64,000 nucleotides of DNA from Desulfatitalea tepidiphila (lineage in GTDB: Bacteria > Desulfobacterota > Desulfobacteria > Desulfobacterales > Desulfosarcinaceae), in NCBI RefSeq assembly GCF_001293685.1, contig NZ_BCAG01000001.1, positions 124,001 through 188,000 of the forward strand. Direction: 5' to 3'. The notes below the pieces were generated by a model that saw only the letters and a list, made by a program, of their open reading frames with translations, ran no database searches and was not told the DNA's origin. Below are positions 51,075 to 60,003 of the stretch, in pieces (within the stretch, counting starts at the first letter, position 1; the number at the start of each line of letters is the position of its first letter). The translations under genes were made by a program, and so were the position numbers.

Positions 51075-51397
51075 CTGAATATCCAGCAATTCTAATTGAA
51101 TGTGATTCACCGTGAAGGGCGCGCCTTCCAAATGATTTTTGATAAAAAGACCGCACGGCAACGGACATGGCAGGCGTGGGTGGGGCAGGTGGCCAGGGCC
51201 ACATACGCCTGCGGTCCTAGTGCCGGTTTAATGCAAACGGCGGACGAGCGGCCCAGACTGTTTGAGCGCAGCGAGTTTCTGGGCCGCCCGCCGTGCATTT
51301 TAACGGCATTCGACCGCTTGGCGTGTGGCATCGGCCACCTGTTCAATCCACGCCGGGTTTAATGAATAACGTTCAGTTAGGATCGCTGATGAATAAC
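51075..51397 (-). repeat. MITE-like repeat element, copy 4, full length with decayed target-site duplication
   Basis: The element is 51084-51388 (305 bp), same orientation as copy 3. The ends are CAGCAATTCTAATTGAATG and the imperfect reverse complement ending GGATCGCTG (21 of 28 positions). The flanking nonamers CTGAATATC (51075-51083) and ATGAATAAC (51389-51397) agree at seven of nine positions, consistent with an old duplication. The central hairpin spans 51230-51299. The 126 bases from here to the dehydrogenase gene hold nothing recognised. Confidence 0.85.
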
Positions 51398-51523
51398 GTT
51401 CATTTTGTCACTCACGGTCCGCACGAATGCTTGACCCTGCGGCATGAATCCCATATATAGGCACGATTTATCAAAATCGAGGATCGACGCCAAGCCGCGA
51501 TGGATCCGAACAGGGAGATCAAG

Positions 51524-52606
51524 ATGGGAAAAACGTATCAGATAGCCGTCATCCCGGGAGATGGCACCGGTCCGGAAGTGGTGGATGAAGGCCGCAAAGC
51601 CTTGAAGGCCGCCGCGGCCAAATTTGACTTTAAACTGGAAATGACCGATTTCGACTATGGCGGTGAGCGTTACCTGCGTACCGGCGAGATACTGCCGGAC
51701 AACGCCGCCGATGAGCTGCGCCGATTTGATGCGATCTATCTGGGGGCCATCGGCCATCCGGGCGTCAAACCGGGTATTTTGGAGAAGGGCATTCTGCTGC
51801 GGTTGCGCTTCGAGCTGGATCAATACATCAACTTGCGGCCGGTGCGCCTATATCCGGGAGTGGAAACACCGTTGAAGGGCAAAGGACCCGAGCACATCGA
51901 CTATGCGGTGGTGCGCGAAAATTCGGGCGGTATCTACACCGGCACGGGCGGCATTTCGATGAAGGGCACCCCCCACGAGGTGGCCGTGCAAAGCATGGTC
52001 TACAACCGTTTTCAAGTGGAGCGCTGCCTGCGCTATGCCTTCGACTATACCCGTAAGTTCGGCAAGAAGGCGCGCGGCAAAGGCGACGCCAACACCCTGG
52101 CCCTGGTGGGCAAGACCAACGTGCTGACGTTTGTGTTCGATCTGTGGGAAAGGGCGTTTCATGAAATCGGGGAGCGGGATTACCCGGATGTCAAACGCGA
52201 ATATTACCACGTGGATGCGACCTGCATGTACATGGTCAAGAGCCCGGAATGGTTCGACGTGCTGGTCACCTCCAACATGTTCGGGGATATCATCACCGAT
52301 CTTGGTGCCGAGACCCAGGGCGGCATGGGCATCGCCGCCGGAGGCAACATCAATCCCGAAGGCGTGAGCATGTTCGAGCCCATCGGCGGGTCGGCCCCCA
52401 AGTACACGGGCATGAACATCATCAACCCTCTGGCGGCCATCTGTTCCAGTGCCATGATGCTGGAAACCCTCGGCGAGATCGATGCGGCCCGGGCCATCGA
52501 GGAGGCGGTCAAGGATGTGACGGCCAACAAGATCAAAAGCCTGGCGGCGGGGAAGATGGGTTTCAGCACCAGCGAAGTGGGAGACATGGTGGCCGAACGG
52601 GTATAG
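51524..52606 (+). CDS. Isopropylmalate/isocitrate dehydrogenase family protein (3-isopropylmalate dehydrogenase-like)
   Basis: 360 residues from ATG 51524, preceded by GGGAG. N-terminal IAVIPGDGTGPEV, the substrate loop YAVVRENSGGIYTGTGG, the metal-binding NMFGDIITDLGAETQGGMGIA, and the nucleotide-binding EPIGGSAPKYTGMNIINPLA identify the beta-hydroxyacid decarboxylating dehydrogenase family. The second Asp-rich region suggests NAD as cofactor. LeuB-type activity (leucine pathway) is the most likely; isocitrate, tartrate or homoisocitrate dehydrogenase activity cannot be excluded. Monocistronic, ending in a strong terminator. Confidence 0.87.
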   Translation: MGKTYQIAVIPGDGTGPEVVDEGRKALKAAAAKFDFKLEMTDFDYGGERYLRTGEILPDNAADELRRFDAIYLGAIGHPGVKPGILEKGILLRLRFELDQYINLRPVRLYPGVETPLKGKGPEHIDYAVVRENSGGIYTGTGGISMKGTPHEVAVQSMVYNRFQVERCLRYAFDYTRKFGKKARGKGDANTLALVGKTNVLTFVFDLWERAFHEIGERDYPDVKREYYHVDATCMYMVKSPEWFDVLVTSNMFGDIITDLGAETQGGMGIAAGGNINPEGVSMFEPIGGSAPKYTGMNIINPLAAICSSAMMLETLGEIDAARAIEEAVKDVTANKIKSLAAGKMGFSTSEVGDMVAERV

Positions 52607-52630
52607 CTCGTCGGCAGCGTGAGATGATCG

Positions 52631-52661
52631 AAAAAAGGGCGGTCCCGCGACCGCCTTTTTT
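52631..52661. terminator. Rho-independent terminator after the dehydrogenase gene
   Basis: GGCGGTC and GACCGCC form a 7-bp GC stem with a CCGC loop, flanked by six A upstream and six T downstream, so it can act on both strands. It follows the stop at 52606 by 24 bases. Confidence 0.9.
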
Positions 52662-52738
52662 GTTATAGGGGTAATGCGTTTGCAGAGGTTGCAGGGGGGT
52701 ACCGAACCCGTCCGGGGGTGGGACCGCGAGGTGTGATG

Positions 52739-54268
52739 ATGGATGCCGCGCCGTTTTTGACATTGGAAGATGTGACCGTGCGTTTGCGGGATCGCTGGTT
52801 GCTCGCAGATACCCAATGGCAGATCCGGTGTGGTGAGAATTGGGTGGTATGGGGGCCCAACGGCGCAGGCAAGACGACCCTGGCCAGGATACTCACCGGC
52901 GAGGTGGCGGTGGTCAAGGGGTGGGTCCGGCGCCATTACGAGCAGGACCCGGCCGTGTGCGCGGGGCGTCGAGCAGTGGCCCTGGTCTCTTCCGAGCAGT
53001 ACCATCGGATCTACCGGCAGGAGCAACTGTTCGATGAATTCCGCCATTTCAGCGGACGGTTGGATCAAACCACCGCGGCCGCCGACGTGTTGCGGGGCGT
53101 TACGGAGCGATACGGTAAAACGCCATCTGCGGCCTTCCATGGGACCCAGATACCCGAGATTCTGGATCTGGCGGCGATCTTGAGCAAACCGATTCAGGCG
53201 CTCTCTTCCGGTGAGATGCGCAAGCTGCTCATCGCCTGCGGCCTGGCCGCCGAACCTTGCCTGCTGATTCTCGACGAGCCGTTCAACGGCCTGGACAAAC
53301 CCTCCCGGGCGAATCTGTTGCGGCTGCTCGAACAACGGATCGTGTCCGGGACCCAGATGGTGCTGATCGTGCATCGCAGAGAGGAGATACCCGTCTTTTT
53401 TTCGCACCTGCTGCAGGTGAAGGACGGACGGGTGGTCTGGCAGGGGCCCATGGCCGATGCTGCGGTGCTGCGTTCGCCAGACGAGGCCAAAGCCGGTGAC
53501 GGCGGCCGAATCCCAGATCGATCCAAAGACCGATCAGCAACTCGATCCTTAAATCGGGTCGATGCCGGCGAGCCGTTGATCCGGATGCGCGAGGCGACCG
53601 TCCGCTTCGGTGGCCACGTCGTCCTGGATCGGGTCGACTGGACCGTGCGTGCCGGAGAAAACTGGGCGGTCCTGGGACCCAACGGCGCCGGCAAGAGCAC
53701 CCTGCTCCAATTGATCACCGGCGACCAGCTGCAGGCCTATGCCAACGACATTCACCTGTTCGGGCGCCCCAAGGGCTCGGGAGAGTCGATCTGGGAGATC
53801 AAGGAACACATCGGCTATGTGGCGGACGAGTTGCAGGCCCGCTATCAGCGCAGGATCACCGCTTTCGATGTCATCTGTTCGGGTTTTTTCGACTCGGTCG
53901 GTCTGTACCGTTATTGCAGCGACGCACAGCGCGAGGCCGGCAGCCACTGGGTGCATGTCCTGCATCTGGAAGAGCTGGCCGACCGACCCATGGCGCAGCT
54001 CTCATTCGGTCAGCAGCGGTTGATTCTCATCGCCCGGGCCATGGTCAAGACGCCCCGCCTGTTGATCCTGGACGAACCGTGCAACGGCCTGGATATGAGC
54101 AACCGCCGCCGGGTCCTCGACATGGTAAAGGCCATCGCCGCTTCCGGGCATACCAACCTGCTTTATATCAGCCATCGGCCGGACGAGATGCCGGCCTGCA
54201 TTACCCATTGTCTTCAATTGGACGCCGGGCGCGTCATTCACGCGGGTCCTATCGAAGGGTGCCGATAG
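52739..54268 (+). CDS. Double ABC ATPase, ModF-like
   Basis: 509 residues from ATG 52739, with GAGGTG five bases upstream (ATG 52736 also possible). Two ABC domains: Walker A GPNGAGKTT (~N-terminal) and GPNGAGKST (~residue 315), signature motifs LSSGEMRK and LSFGQQRL, Walker B LLILDEPFNGLD and LLILDEPCNGLD. The divergent signatures and lack of membrane domain match ModF/PhrA proteins, associated with molybdate metabolism in some bacteria. No modABC genes are beside it, so the molybdate link is unsupported locally. Confidence 0.83.
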   Translation: MDAAPFLTLEDVTVRLRDRWLLADTQWQIRCGENWVVWGPNGAGKTTLARILTGEVAVVKGWVRRHYEQDPAVCAGRRAVALVSSEQYHRIYRQEQLFDEFRHFSGRLDQTTAAADVLRGVTERYGKTPSAAFHGTQIPEILDLAAILSKPIQALSSGEMRKLLIACGLAAEPCLLILDEPFNGLDKPSRANLLRLLEQRIVSGTQMVLIVHRREEIPVFFSHLLQVKDGRVVWQGPMADAAVLRSPDEAKAGDGGRIPDRSKDRSATRSLNRVDAGEPLIRMREATVRFGGHVVLDRVDWTVRAGENWAVLGPNGAGKSTLLQLITGDQLQAYANDIHLFGRPKGSGESIWEIKEHIGYVADELQARYQRRITAFDVICSGFFDSVGLYRYCSDAQREAGSHWVHVLHLEELADRPMAQLSFGQQRLILIARAMVKTPRLLILDEPCNGLDMSNRRRVLDMVKAIAASGHTNLLYISHRPDEMPACITHCLQLDAGRVIHAGPIEGCR

Positions 54269-54316
54269 AGGTCAACGCCCATATCGGGCCACCTGGCTAT
54301 TTGTGGAGGGACACTG

Positions 54317-56800
54317 CTAACAACTGTTCCGCATCCGCGTGTTGATCTCCAGGTTCTCCAGGGCCAGCCGGAAAGCATCCGCCAGGCAGGGGTGTTCGGC
54401 GATGTAGGCTTCGCTGAAGTGTCGCACCTCTGTTTCCCGGCCCAGCCCGCCGAACGGGATGATGGCCGTGATGACCCGTTCGTAGAGCAGGGGATGAAAA
54501 TCTTCGAGGGCATTGAGGTTTTCCAGGTACCAGGGCCACAACTGGGTTTGAAGGGTCGGGTTGGCGGCCATTGCCACGATGGGCATGAAACGGTTGCGCG
54601 GCGGCACGCTGGCAAGGGTATGCGCCAGGGCCTTGCGGGCCGCTTGCCAATCCTGAAAGCCGCCGAACGCGGCCAGGATGTTCATGCGTTCATGTTCGCT
54701 GGGCGATTGTTCGAAGCGGCGGATCAGCCAGCCCAAGGCCTGTTCGCCCCGGGTCCAGGCGCCGATCTGCATCACCGCCTTGGCGATATCCGGATGGGTG
54801 GGATGGCCGGCCGTCAGGGCGTCGAACTGTTCGCATGCGAAATCGATGGCGCTATCCAACCCCCAGACCGCCGCCTGCCATAGCAGTTGGTCGCGGAGAA
54901 TGGCCGTGGTGTGAGGTTCGTCTTCGGCCGGCCGCAGGCCGCAATGGCTCAGGGCCCGGTCGGCCAAGGCCTTGCCTGCGGCTGCGACCGCCGGCCGCCG
55001 GGCCTCGGATGCGATCAGCAGGGCCTGAAAAAGGTTGCCCGCCATGCTGGTCAACGGCAAAAAGGCGGTCTCGTTTCCGTAGCGGCCCAATGCATCGAGC
55101 CAGGCGCCCAACTCGACCCGGGCCTGCCGGACCAGGGCATACAGATCGTTCTGCAGCCCCCAGCGATCCTCGACATCCATGACCTGACCGGCCACGAGTT
55201 CGCCCAGAGCCGCCCAATTCTCCTTGTCCTCGTAGTGCACACGGTAGAATCCCGACTGACGGCTGTTGAGTTTATACGCCCGGCAATCGGGCGGCAGGGG
55301 CAGCGTGGCCCGTTCCGTATCCATCAACAGGGAGAGCGTTTCGGCTGGGCGGTCGCCGGTCCATACCGTGATAGTGAGGGGAATATGCCACACCTGATCA
55401 CCGGGCATGTCCAGATAGGTGAAACGTTGCTGTCGCAAAACCAGTTCGTTGCCGCTGCGGGAAACCGTGACCAGGGGATGGCCAGGCTGGCCGATCCAAT
55501 TCTGCATCATGGCCGTGATGGGTTGGGCCGATACCTTTTCAAACGCCTGCCACAGATGGTAACTTTCGGCGCAATCGTACTGATGGTCGCCGAGATAGGA
55601 GCGGACGCCCTGCTGGTAGGTCTCGGTTCCGATGTACCCTTCGATCATGCGCAATATACTGGCGCCTTTGTTGTAAATGATCGGCGCGGTGCTGGAGTTG
55701 ATGACCACGTGCTCGCCGCCGGGAATTTCGATGGCAAAGGTTTCCTTCAAGCCGTCGCGGGTCAGGGCGGTGGCGGTTTCGGTGGTCAGGAACTGCTCCC
55801 AAATGCCCCAGTCGGGATGGTAGTGGGCCACCACGCCATAGCCGAAATAGGTGGCAAAGCTTTCGTTGAGCCACAGATATTTCCAGTCGGCGGGCGTCAC
55901 CAGATTCCCGAACCATTGGTGGGCGATTTCATGAGCGATCACCTCGCAGATGCGTTCGATGCCGGCCTTGGAGGTGTGTTCGGGGAAGTTGAGCAGCAGA
56001 TTTTCCCGAAAGGTGATGGCCCCCCAGTTTTCCATGGCCCCAAAGGCAAAATCGGGCACGGCGATCAAGTCCATCTTGGGCAGCGGATAGTCGATGCCGT
56101 AGTAGCGTTCGCAATATTGCAGCGCCTTGCGGCCGAAGTCCAGGCCGAGGCCGGTGGTGTGGGCCATGCCCGGCAGGTGCGCCAGGCGCACCCGTGCGTC
56201 TTTCCTGTCCCGCTGCAGTTCGAAATCCCCCAGACCGAAAAAGACGAGATAGGTGGACATCACCGGCGTGGGCTGAAACGTGACCCGCTTGCGCCCGTTA
56301 TCCAGCTGTTCTTCCTTCATGGGCAGGGTGTTGGCCAATACCGTCAGGTGGTCCGGTACGGTCATGGTGAGCTCGAAAACCGCCTTCTGGCGTGGGTGAT
56401 CCATGCAGGGAAACGCCTGCCGCGCCGAGCTTTCCTGGAACTGGGTCACGGCCAGAAGGTGGGTGCGGCCGTCATAGGTGGCCTGGCTGCGGTAAAACCC
56501 GGCCATGCGGTCGTTGATGATGCCCTGGTATTGGATGTGGAGCTCGAAGCGGCCGGTTTGGGGTTCGGGCAGGCGAACGGTCAGAGTCTCACTGGCAGGG
56601 TCCAGCGCAAATGGAAGGTCGACCCGGCGCTCGCCTTTGTCCATTTGACACGTCCAAATGGCCAGCTCCAGCGCATTCAAGATCACATGATCGACGGGCG
56701 CATCCGTTTCAAACGTGACGGCGACCTGCCCGTCGAACCGAAATTGGCTTAAATCCGGCGTGATGTGGATGGCATAACGCACCGGTCGTAAGTAGGACAT
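54317..56800 (-). CDS. Aminopeptidase N-type M1 metallopeptidase
   Basis: 827 residues. The substrate-binding GAMEN motif is near residue 253, and the zinc site HEIAHQWFGN begins near 286, with the downstream Glu in WLNESFATYFGY. The N-terminal beta-domain and the C-terminal helical ERAP1-like domain are both present. Cytoplasmic, no signal peptide. Releases N-terminal amino acids from peptides. Its GGAGGTCG region before the ATG serves as ribosome-binding site. The 140-base gap to the next gene is a divergent promoter region. Confidence 0.95.
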   Translation of the reverse strand: MSYLRPVRYAIHITPDLSQFRFDGQVAVTFETDAPVDHVILNALELAIWTCQMDKGERRVDLPFALDPASETLTVRLPEPQTGRFELHIQYQGIINDRMAGFYRSQATYDGRTHLLAVTQFQESSARQAFPCMDHPRQKAVFELTMTVPDHLTVLANTLPMKEEQLDNGRKRVTFQPTPVMSTYLVFFGLGDFELQRDRKDARVRLAHLPGMAHTTGLGLDFGRKALQYCERYYGIDYPLPKMDLIAVPDFAFGAMENWGAITFRENLLLNFPEHTSKAGIERICEVIAHEIAHQWFGNLVTPADWKYLWLNESFATYFGYGVVAHYHPDWGIWEQFLTTETATALTRDGLKETFAIEIPGGEHVVINSSTAPIIYNKGASILRMIEGYIGTETYQQGVRSYLGDHQYDCAESYHLWQAFEKVSAQPITAMMQNWIGQPGHPLVTVSRSGNELVLRQQRFTYLDMPGDQVWHIPLTITVWTGDRPAETLSLLMDTERATLPLPPDCRAYKLNSRQSGFYRVHYEDKENWAALGELVAGQVMDVEDRWGLQNDLYALVRQARVELGAWLDALGRYGNETAFLPLTSMAGNLFQALLIASEARRPAVAAAGKALADRALSHCGLRPAEDEPHTTAILRDQLLWQAAVWGLDSAIDFACEQFDALTAGHPTHPDIAKAVMQIGAWTRGEQALGWLIRRFEQSPSEHERMNILAAFGGFQDWQAARKALAHTLASVPPRNRFMPIVAMAANPTLQTQLWPWYLENLNALEDFHPLLYERVITAIIPFGGLGRETEVRHFSEAYIAEHPCLADAFRLALENLEINTRMRNSC

Positions 56801-56940
56801 GGGCGACCTCCTTTATTCTAACCTCTCCCCATCGCAAAGCCGAAAGGGCGAGGTTCTCCTTGCAAACCAAAGCCTGCTGGCGTATGGTAAACACTCCTTA
56901 TCCGAAACAATGCCAATTTCCAAACGCGTTTTCGTAGCCT

Positions 56941-57837
56941 ATGGACAAAACCGTCAAAATTCTCATCATCCTCTTTGCCGCCCTGGGCCTCGGCCTGCTC
57001 GGATATTACCTGGTGAACCAGTGGCACACCCGCGCCATCGAGGCGGCCGTGGAACAAGAAAAGGACGCCTGCCTGAAAAAGATCGCCAAGCTCGAGGCAG
57101 ATATCCGCAAACTGGCCGAGGAGGCCGATCTTCAGTCGCAAGGGTTGGCCGGCAAATCCGATTTGACGCCCGTGTTCGGTCCGGACAAACCCATGACGGC
57201 GGGCGTGGACGACGCCGTGAACTGCCAGAAGGTCACGGCCCAGACAGTGGCCTTTTTTCAATATCTGGACAGCAAGGCCTATCTGATTTGGCCTGGTATC
57301 AATATGCGGGCCGAAGCGCTCTTCGACGATGTCTTCAAACGGTTGGCCGCCAACCCACCGACCAACGTGGGCGAGATGGACAACCTGTACGCTCTGATGC
57401 GGAATGTGACCCACTTTTACCGGGTGCTGGGCCGCGATCGCATCAACCTGATCAAGGAGATTCTCACCAGCGAATCGGCGGTGGTGGAACCGGCCATGGC
57501 CGTTTTGTTTACCTGGATGACCGTCTGCGACCGCATCCATCCCAAGACCCGGGAGCCCGAGCGGCTCAATACCCTTTACCAATACGCCTCTTTTTTTCTC
57601 AACACGTTGGGCGGGCGCAGCTATCTGCTGCGTCGAGACAGCAAATTGCGCATGTTGGTCAACTACTATGCCTTGCGTATTCTGGACATGGCCAACGATG
57701 CCAGCCTCAACGCTTACGGGCTCGATATCCGGCCGCATCTCGACTATGTTTTTTACGACATCAACAACCAGAAGGGCCTGATGTACCGTCAGCGCTATCT
57801 TTCCCGTCTCGCCGCACTCAAAGACAAGTACCAATAA
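56941..57837 (+). CDS. Membrane-anchored protein of unknown function
   Basis: 298 residues. One N-terminal membrane helix (~6-27, ILIILFAALGLGLLGYYLV) followed by a short coiled coil (~40-65) and a helical periplasmic domain. No known motif is recognised. Likely anchored in the inner membrane with the body outside. It ends 21 bases before the convergent ABC-F gene. Confidence 0.65.
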   Translation: MDKTVKILIILFAALGLGLLGYYLVNQWHTRAIEAAVEQEKDACLKKIAKLEADIRKLAEEADLQSQGLAGKSDLTPVFGPDKPMTAGVDDAVNCQKVTAQTVAFFQYLDSKAYLIWPGINMRAEALFDDVFKRLAANPPTNVGEMDNLYALMRNVTHFYRVLGRDRINLIKEILTSESAVVEPAMAVLFTWMTVCDRIHPKTREPERLNTLYQYASFFLNTLGGRSYLLRRDSKLRMLVNYYALRILDMANDASLNAYGLDIRPHLDYVFYDINNQKGLMYRQRYLSRLAALKDKYQ

Positions 57838-57858
57838 GCATCGTCTGCTGTTTTTACG

Positions 57859-59721
57859 CTACTCTTCCAGTCCGGCCAGCTTTTCGGATAATTGTGCGTC
57901 CAGCGTCTCTTTTTGCTTGTAAAGGGTGTCGAGCGAAGCGAATTGGGTTTCGATCGCAGCCGTGCATTTGTGGATGTCCCGGGAGAGTTGGGCGATACGG
58001 TCGCCATTCTGCGCCTGGGCGGCCGTGACCATCTCTTCGTTGAGCTTCGCCAGGCGCTTTTCTTCGGTTTCTATGGCGGCCTCGGTGGTTTGAATGTCGC
58101 TTTCCAACCCCTTGCGCGTCTTGGCGTCCGCGCTCATGATGGTCGAACGCATGCGCCGCATCTCTTTTTTGGTCATCCTGGGCTGGTCCGGCGCACGGGC
58201 AATCTCTGATTCCACCGTTTTACCGGCCGGGTTGGGGTCGTCTCCCCAGCCGCCCTTTTCCAGAAAGTCCTGATAGCTGCCTTCGAACAGGGTGACCTGG
58301 TTTTCATGAAAGACGATCAGGCGCTGGGCAAGGGCGTGCAGAAACATCTCGTTATGGGTCACCATGATCACGGCGCCGTCGAAGTTGTCGATGGCGGCCA
58401 TCAGGGCGTCGCACGACTCCATATCCAGGTGGTTGCTCGGTTCGTCCAGCAGCAGGAGGTTCAACGGCGTGGCCAGCAGCTTGCCCAGCATGACCCGGGC
58501 CTTTTCACCGCCGGAAAGCACCTCGATTTTTTTCAGGGCCGCGTCGCCCTCGAACAACATGGCGCCGCATATGTTACGCGCCTGCTGCCGGTTGAGATCC
58601 CCATGGCAGAGCAGGATCTCCTCTTCGACCGTGTGGCGGTCGTTGAGGGTCTGGATATTGGTCTGCTCGTAAAAGCCCGTGACCACGCCGGGGTGGAACA
58701 CGATCTCACCTTTCACGGGTTTCAGGTTGCCGGCTAGCAGTTGCAGCAGGGTCGTCTTGCCCTGGCCGTTGGGCCCCACCACGCAGAGGCGGTCACCGGC
58801 GTGCAGCACGAAATCCAGATCGCTGAACAGCCTGGGGCGGTTGGCATAGCCAAAGGTCAATCCCCGCACCCCCAGGACCTGCTTGCCGCGAAAGGGCAGG
58901 CAGCGGAAGGAAAAGTCCAGGTCCCGCATCTGGGTCAATTTCTGCTTCTTTTCGAGCTTCTCCAGGGCCTTGATTCGCGACTGGACCAGGCCGGCCAGGC
59001 GCGCCTTGGCGCGGAAGCGGGTGATGAACTGTTCGATCTCCTTGGCGCGCCGTTCGTCGTTCTGGCGCGTCTTTTCATAGATCTCCTCGTCCTGGGCGAT
59101 CTGGGCATAATATTTTTCTGTGCTGCCGGCGATCTTGCGCAATTTCTGGCGATGGATGCCCACGGTGTGCGTGACGATGCGGTCCATGAAGCTGCGGTCA
59201 TGGGTGATGAGCATCAGTTCATGGGGCCAGTTGGTCAGGAAGCGTTCGATCCATCGGATGGAGGTGATATCCAGGTAGTTGGTCGGCTCGTCCAGCAGCA
59301 GCAGGTCGGGTTCGGACACCAGGACCTTGGCCAGATTGAGCCGGACCTGAAATCCGCCCGAAAACTCCTTGGGATGCCGCTGCATATCGGTATCGGAAAA
59401 CCCCAGGCCCGCCAGGATCTTCTCCACCAACCAGTGGTGGTCGCTCCGGTCTTCCGGCAGCCCCAGCATCCCCTCTTCCAGGACCGTGGCCTGGGTAAAT
59501 GCCAACTGCTGCTGGACATGGCCGATGCGATATCCCTTCGGAGCCGTCACGGTGCCGCCGTCATACTCCTCCTCGCCGATGAGAATGCGGAAAAGGGTGG
59601 TTTTGCCGTGGCCGTTGCGTCCCACCAGGCCCACGCGTTCACGCTTGTTGATCTTGAAGCCGGCCTGGTCGAAAAGCACTTGGCCGCCGAATGTTTTGGT
59701 CAGGTTTTCTACTGCAATCAT
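57859..59721 (-). CDS. ABC-F family ATPase (Uup/EttA-like)
   Basis: 620 residues from ATG 59721 (MIAVENLTKTFGG), the typical family N-terminus; an upstream ATG at 59784 adds 21 atypical residues. Two ABC modules with Walker A GRNGHGKTT and GPNGQGKTT, signatures FSGGFQVRL and LSGGEKARV, the inter-domain linker with EKLEKKQKL, and a C-terminal coiled coil (~540-620). ABC-F proteins act on the ribosome in translation or resistance. The C-terminal coiled coil is closer to Uup than to EttA. No linked resistance gene. Confidence 0.92.
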   Translation of the reverse strand: MIAVENLTKTFGGQVLFDQAGFKINKRERVGLVGRNGHGKTTLFRILIGEEEYDGGTVTAPKGYRIGHVQQQLAFTQATVLEEGMLGLPEDRSDHHWLVEKILAGLGFSDTDMQRHPKEFSGGFQVRLNLAKVLVSEPDLLLLDEPTNYLDITSIRWIERFLTNWPHELMLITHDRSFMDRIVTHTVGIHRQKLRKIAGSTEKYYAQIAQDEEIYEKTRQNDERRAKEIEQFITRFRAKARLAGLVQSRIKALEKLEKKQKLTQMRDLDFSFRCLPFRGKQVLGVRGLTFGYANRPRLFSDLDFVLHAGDRLCVVGPNGQGKTTLLQLLAGNLKPVKGEIVFHPGVVTGFYEQTNIQTLNDRHTVEEEILLCHGDLNRQQARNICGAMLFEGDAALKKIEVLSGGEKARVMLGKLLATPLNLLLLDEPSNHLDMESCDALMAAIDNFDGAVIMVTHNEMFLHALAQRLIVFHENQVTLFEGSYQDFLEKGGWGDDPNPAGKTVESEIARAPDQPRMTKKEMRRMRSTIMSADAKTRKGLESDIQTTEAAIETEEKRLAKLNEEMVTAAQAQNGDRIAQLSRDIHKCTAAIETQFASLDTLYKQKETLDAQLSEKLAGLEE

Positions 59722-59900
59722 GGAGGTCGTTTCTATCGTGAATTCATTCTGGCCTGATCCGCAACCCCTTCGAAGATAAGGCACCCGATCCTTTTAGCCT
59801 ACGTTACAATGGAAATAAAGCCCATTTCCGTGCGATGGATGCAAGTCCGGGATCCGGGGATGGCATATGTCACGAACTCATGGACCGGCGCGACCCAGCG
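59722..59900. other. Intergenic region upstream of the ABC-F gene
   Basis: Apart from the repeat fragment beginning at 59901, I see nothing recognisable here. It must contain the promoter of the ABC-F gene and the 3' end of the sugar-kinase-like transcript. Confidence 0.3.
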
Positions 59901-60003
59901 ATTGAAACTGAACGCCAAGCATTAAATCCGGCGTGGGTGGAACAGGTGGCCGATGCCACACGCCGAGCGGTCAATTGCCGGTAAAATGCAATCGGCGGGC
60001 GAG
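59901..60003 (+). repeat. Fragment of the MITE-like repeat fused to the 3' end of the sugar-kinase-like gene
   Basis: From 59901 the sequence matches the left part of the element: GAAACTGAACGCC, then GGAACAGGTGGCCGATGCCA and CGGTAAAATGCA. Similarity ends near 60003, about a third of the way into the element. The stop codon (59971-59973, minus strand) and last ~10 codons (ARRLHFTGN) of the kinase-like gene are inside it. In the full copies the same bases (TGCATTTTACCGG) are non-coding. Confidence 0.75.
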
